Positions 49,313 to 51,038 of a stretch of DNA of 51,038 nucleotides are shown one piece after another. How positions within the stretch are numbered: position 1 is the first letter of the stretch; each line of letters begins with the position of its first letter. Under the pieces are notes generated by a model. It saw only the letters and a program-made list of their open reading frames with translations, was not told the DNA's origin and made no database searches. The translations under genes and the position numbers were made by a program. Source of the stretch: Longimicrobium sp. (lineage in GTDB: Bacteria; Gemmatimonadota; Gemmatimonadetes; Longimicrobiales; Longimicrobiaceae); assembly GCF_035474595.1 (NCBI RefSeq), contig NZ_DATIND010000145.1, positions 1 to 51,038 of the forward strand. The letters are read 5' to 3'.

Positions 49313-50220
49313 GCGAGGGCGGCCCACCGCCGCGGGGGCGCGAGATCCGGCTGAGCGAGGTGCTGCGGCCGGAGCACGTGGTGGCCCCGCTTCCCGCGGA
49401 CACCGTGCAGGCCGCGGTGTCAGCGCTGGCGCAGCGGCTGATGGACAGCGGCGCGGTGGCCGACCCCGAGCGGCTGGCCCGGCTCTTCTCCGAGAGCCGC
49501 ATCCGCGACCTGATCCACGTGGGCGAGCGCGTCCTGCTCCCGCACGTGCGGACGGACGCGGTGCGCGAGCTGGTCGTCGCCCTCGGCGTCGCGGCGGTGC
49601 CGCTGGCCACGGCGACGGCGGGGGACGAGCCGGTGGCGCAGGTGGTGGTCCTCGTCCTGGCCCCGCCCTCGGCCACGGGGGTGTACCTGCAGACGGTGGC
49701 GGCGCTCGCGCGGGTGCTGCGGAGCGACGCGGTGGTGGACGCGATGCTGGCCGCGCACAGCGCCGAGGAGATCCTGGCGATCCCCGAGGTGCGCGAGATC
49801 ACCATCCAGCCGCGGCTCACGGTGCGCGACGTGATGACGCAGCGCGTGCACCGCGTGGGCCCCGACGCCCCGGTGCGCGAGGTGCTCGACCTGGTTGCTG
49901 ACCACAAGCTGCGCGCCGTCCCCGTGGTGGACGACGAGCGTGGGGTGCTGGGAATGGTGACCGACCGCGACCTGATGCGCTTCTTCCTCCCCGTCGTCCA
50001 GAAGACCACGGGGGAGAGCCCGGCGTCGCTGAAGGACACGCCGGTGCGCGAGGTGATGAGCCGCTCGGTGATCTGCGTGTCGGAGGACCAGGCGCTCACC
50101 GAGGTGATGTCGATCATGGTCAGCAAGGACATCGAGCGCCTCCCGGTCGTTTCCGAGGGAAAGCTCACCGGCTTCCTGACGCGGGGAGACATCCTGCGGA
50201 AGCTGTTCGCGTTTCCGTAA
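49309..50220 (+). CDS. EIIA (PtsN-like) domain fused to a CBS pair
   Basis: About 303 residues. The EIIA-like domain begins [20 protein letters not shown] and has [20 protein letters not shown] with His79 at the phosphorylation position. Residues 165-303 are two CBS domains: [37 protein letters not shown] and [36 protein letters not shown]. The first good start is CTG 49309, overlapping the sucD stop and four bases after a perfect AGGAGG; the next in-frame GTG (49360) would cut into the EIIA domain. CBS pairs bind adenine nucleotides, so it may link PTS phosphorylation to energy charge. Its coupling to sucCD suggests a role in central carbon control; inference. Confidence 0.8.
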   Translation: MSEGGPPPRGREIRLSEVLRPEHVVAPLPADTVQAAVSALAQRLMDSGAVADPERLARLFSESRIRDLIHVGERVLLPHVRTDAVRELVVALGVAAVPLATATAGDEPVAQVVVLVLAPPSATGVYLQTVAALARVLRSDAVVDAMLAAHSAEEILAIPEVREITIQPRLTVRDVMTQRVHRVGPDAPVREVLDLVADHKLRAVPVVDDERGVLGMVTDRDLMRFFLPVVQKTTGESPASLKDTPVREVMSRSVICVSEDQALTEVMSIMVSKDIERLPVVSEGKLTGFLTRGDILRKLFAFP

Positions 50221-50223
50221 AGG

Positions 50224-50302
50224 AAGTCCCAAGTCCCAAGTGCCAAGTCCTAAGTGACGGACTTCAGTACACTTAGGACTTGGGACTCAGGACTCAGGAC
50301 TT
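50224..50302. repeat. Heptad hairpin with T-rich tail after a stop codon
   Basis: AAGTCCC, AAGTCCC, AAGTGCC, AAGTCCT, AAGTG (50224-50256) and CACTT, AGGACTT, GGGACTC, AGGACTC, AGGACTT (50270-50302). AAGTCCTAAGTG pairs perfectly with CACTTAGGACTT and the stem extends outward with mismatches; CTTTTC follows. It starts four bases after the stop at 50220 and resembles a terminator. Confidence 0.85.
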
Positions 50303-50338
50303 CTTTTCAATCTTCAACCCTGAAGGATAGACGAACCG

Positions 50339-50755
50339 ATGTCCCGTACCTTCGCCATCATCAAGCCCGACGCCGTGCAGAACGGCCACGCGGGGAAGAT
50401 CCTCGCCCACATCCAGGACGCGGGCTTCCGTATCCTGGGGATGAAGCTGACGCAGATCAGCCTGCCGCAGGCGCAGAAGTTCTACGAGGTGCACAGGGAG
50501 CGCGGCTTCTACGGCGAGCTGGTCGAGTTCATGTCCAGCGGCCCGAGCGTCGTGCTGGCGCTGGAGGCGGAGAACGCGGTGCAGAAATGGCGCGACACCA
50601 TCGGCGCCACCGACCCGGCCGAGGCCGCCGAGGGCACCATCCGCAAGCTCTACGCGGAGAACAAGGGCCGCAACGCCGTGCACGGCTCCGACAGCGACGA
50701 GAACGCCGCCATCGAGATCGCCTTCTTCTTCAGCGGCCTCGAGCTGGTCGGCTGA
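50339..50755 (+). CDS. ndk: Nucleoside-diphosphate kinase
   Basis: 138 residues, standard length. Start [44 protein letters not shown]; active site His115 in [20 protein letters not shown]. It transfers the gamma phosphate between nucleoside triphosphates and diphosphates through a phosphohistidine, keeping the NTP pool balanced. GAAGGA lies upstream of the ATG. A heptad hairpin separates it from the EIIA-CBS gene and a terminator follows. sucCD and ndk often lie near each other, since the synthetase makes NTP. Confidence 0.97.
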   Translation: MSRTFAIIKPDAVQNGHAGKILAHIQDAGFRILGMKLTQISLPQAQKFYEVHRERGFYGELVEFMSSGPSVVLALEAENAVQKWRDTIGATDPAEAAEGTIRKLYAENKGRNAVHGSDSDENAAIEIAFFFSGLELVG

Positions 50756-50777
50756 TCCGGCTCGCGGCGACGCAGAC

Positions 50778-50814
50778 CGGCCCCGCTTCCGAAGCTCGGT
50801 GGCGGGGCCGATTT
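50778..50814 (+). terminator. Rho-independent terminator of ndk
   Basis: CGGCCCCGC (50778-50786) pairs with GCGGGGCCG (50802-50810), followed by ATTTTCTTCT. Confidence 0.85.
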
Positions 50815-50869
50815 TCTTCTGCGTGGTACCGGATCCGGCAACCCCTGTGCATAACAAACGCCCGGAGAG

Positions 50870-51022
50870 ACGTCATCCTGAGTCGAACACCGCGCTTCGC
50901 GCGACCACGGAGGATGAAAGGAGATCGGTCGTGAGCACCGGGGCCGCGGAGTGAGCGGAATCAGCCTCGCGCAGTTTGCGAGGCTTCCCGTAGTTGTTGC
51001 TGCGACTTCAGTCGCCGGTGAC
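50870..51022 (+). repeat. Family A element, long copy 4
   Basis: Outer block TCATCCTGAGTCGAACACCG with a CGCGC-TT-CGCGCG hairpin, then hairpin 1 (50963-50985) and hairpin 2 GCGACT-TC-AGTCGC (51002-51015). The G-to-A and C-to-T changes in hairpin 2 relative to copy 1 are paired, so the stem is kept. No gene follows before the window ends. Confidence 0.75.
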
Positions 51023-51038
51023 CGGCTGCGCCCGCGCA

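Overview
The window is about 51 kb of very GC-rich DNA (well above 65 % by eye) from a diderm bacterium. Outer-membrane barrel proteins, lipoproteins with lipoboxes and a heptose-phosphate kinase show an outer membrane. The style of the genome fits Gemmatimonadota, most likely a Longimicrobium-like lineage: high GC, many GTG/TTG starts, four-base start/stop overlaps, and intergenic space full of small hairpin repeats. That placement is inference; no rRNA gene is present to test it. I see no phage, insertion sequence, CRISPR array, tRNA or rRNA. The one certain RNA gene is tmRNA (9589-9962, tag ANDNFALAA).

Layout. 1-9.4 kb: bifunctional-nuclease-domain protein, secreted protein, recO, FlgD-like secreted protein; minus-strand ptsN plus zinc-ribbon pair; then dusB-larB-GGDEF. 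9.4-11.2 kb: tmRNA, then a two-gene toxin-antitoxin candidate (MqsR-like protein; zinc-finger plus ribbon-helix-helix protein) behind a perfect palindrome. 11.2-16.6 kb: small exported or membrane proteins, two paralogous lipoproteins and an S74-type self-processing adhesin-like protein. 16.9-22.1 kb: NAD-salvage cluster (NrtR-like regulator, nicotinate phosphoribosyltransferase, nicotinamidase), ion channel, DUF1003 protein and a macrodomain protein. 22.2-28.3 kb: AT-hook protein and a phosphorelay cluster (CHASE3-PAS hybrid kinase, single receiver, receiver/Hpt/GGDEF protein). 28.7-35.9 kb: four-gene operon that looks like a synthase-dependent exopolysaccharide machine (HEAT membrane protein, processive GT2 synthase, TPR-glycoside hydrolase, TPR-outer-membrane barrel). 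36-45.7 kb: lower-GC membrane gene, csp, polysaccharide flippase, heptose kinase, ridA, phosphomannomutase, tandem 103-bp repeats and a trypsin-like lipoprotein. 46.2-51 kb: carbamate kinase, sucCD, an EIIA-CBS fusion and ndk.

How parts may work together. The kinase/receiver/GGDEF cluster lies just upstream of the polysaccharide operon in the same direction, so phosphorelay and c-di-GMP control of that machine is the natural reading. In the NAD cluster, a promoter plus palindrome separates the putative sensor-regulator from the salvage enzymes. The toxin-antitoxin pair sits next to tmRNA, the ribosome-rescue RNA that mRNA-cleaving toxins make necessary.

The intergenic DNA is unusually structured. 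At least three repeat styles recur: (i) hairpins whose arms are built from tandem 7-mers or 8-mers placed at stop codons; (ii) a paired-hairpin element in two subfamilies whose second stem changes sequence between copies while staying complementary; (iii) four head-to-tail 103-bp copies of one subfamily. The toxin-antitoxin pair, the polysaccharide operon and these repeats are the best leads for something new.
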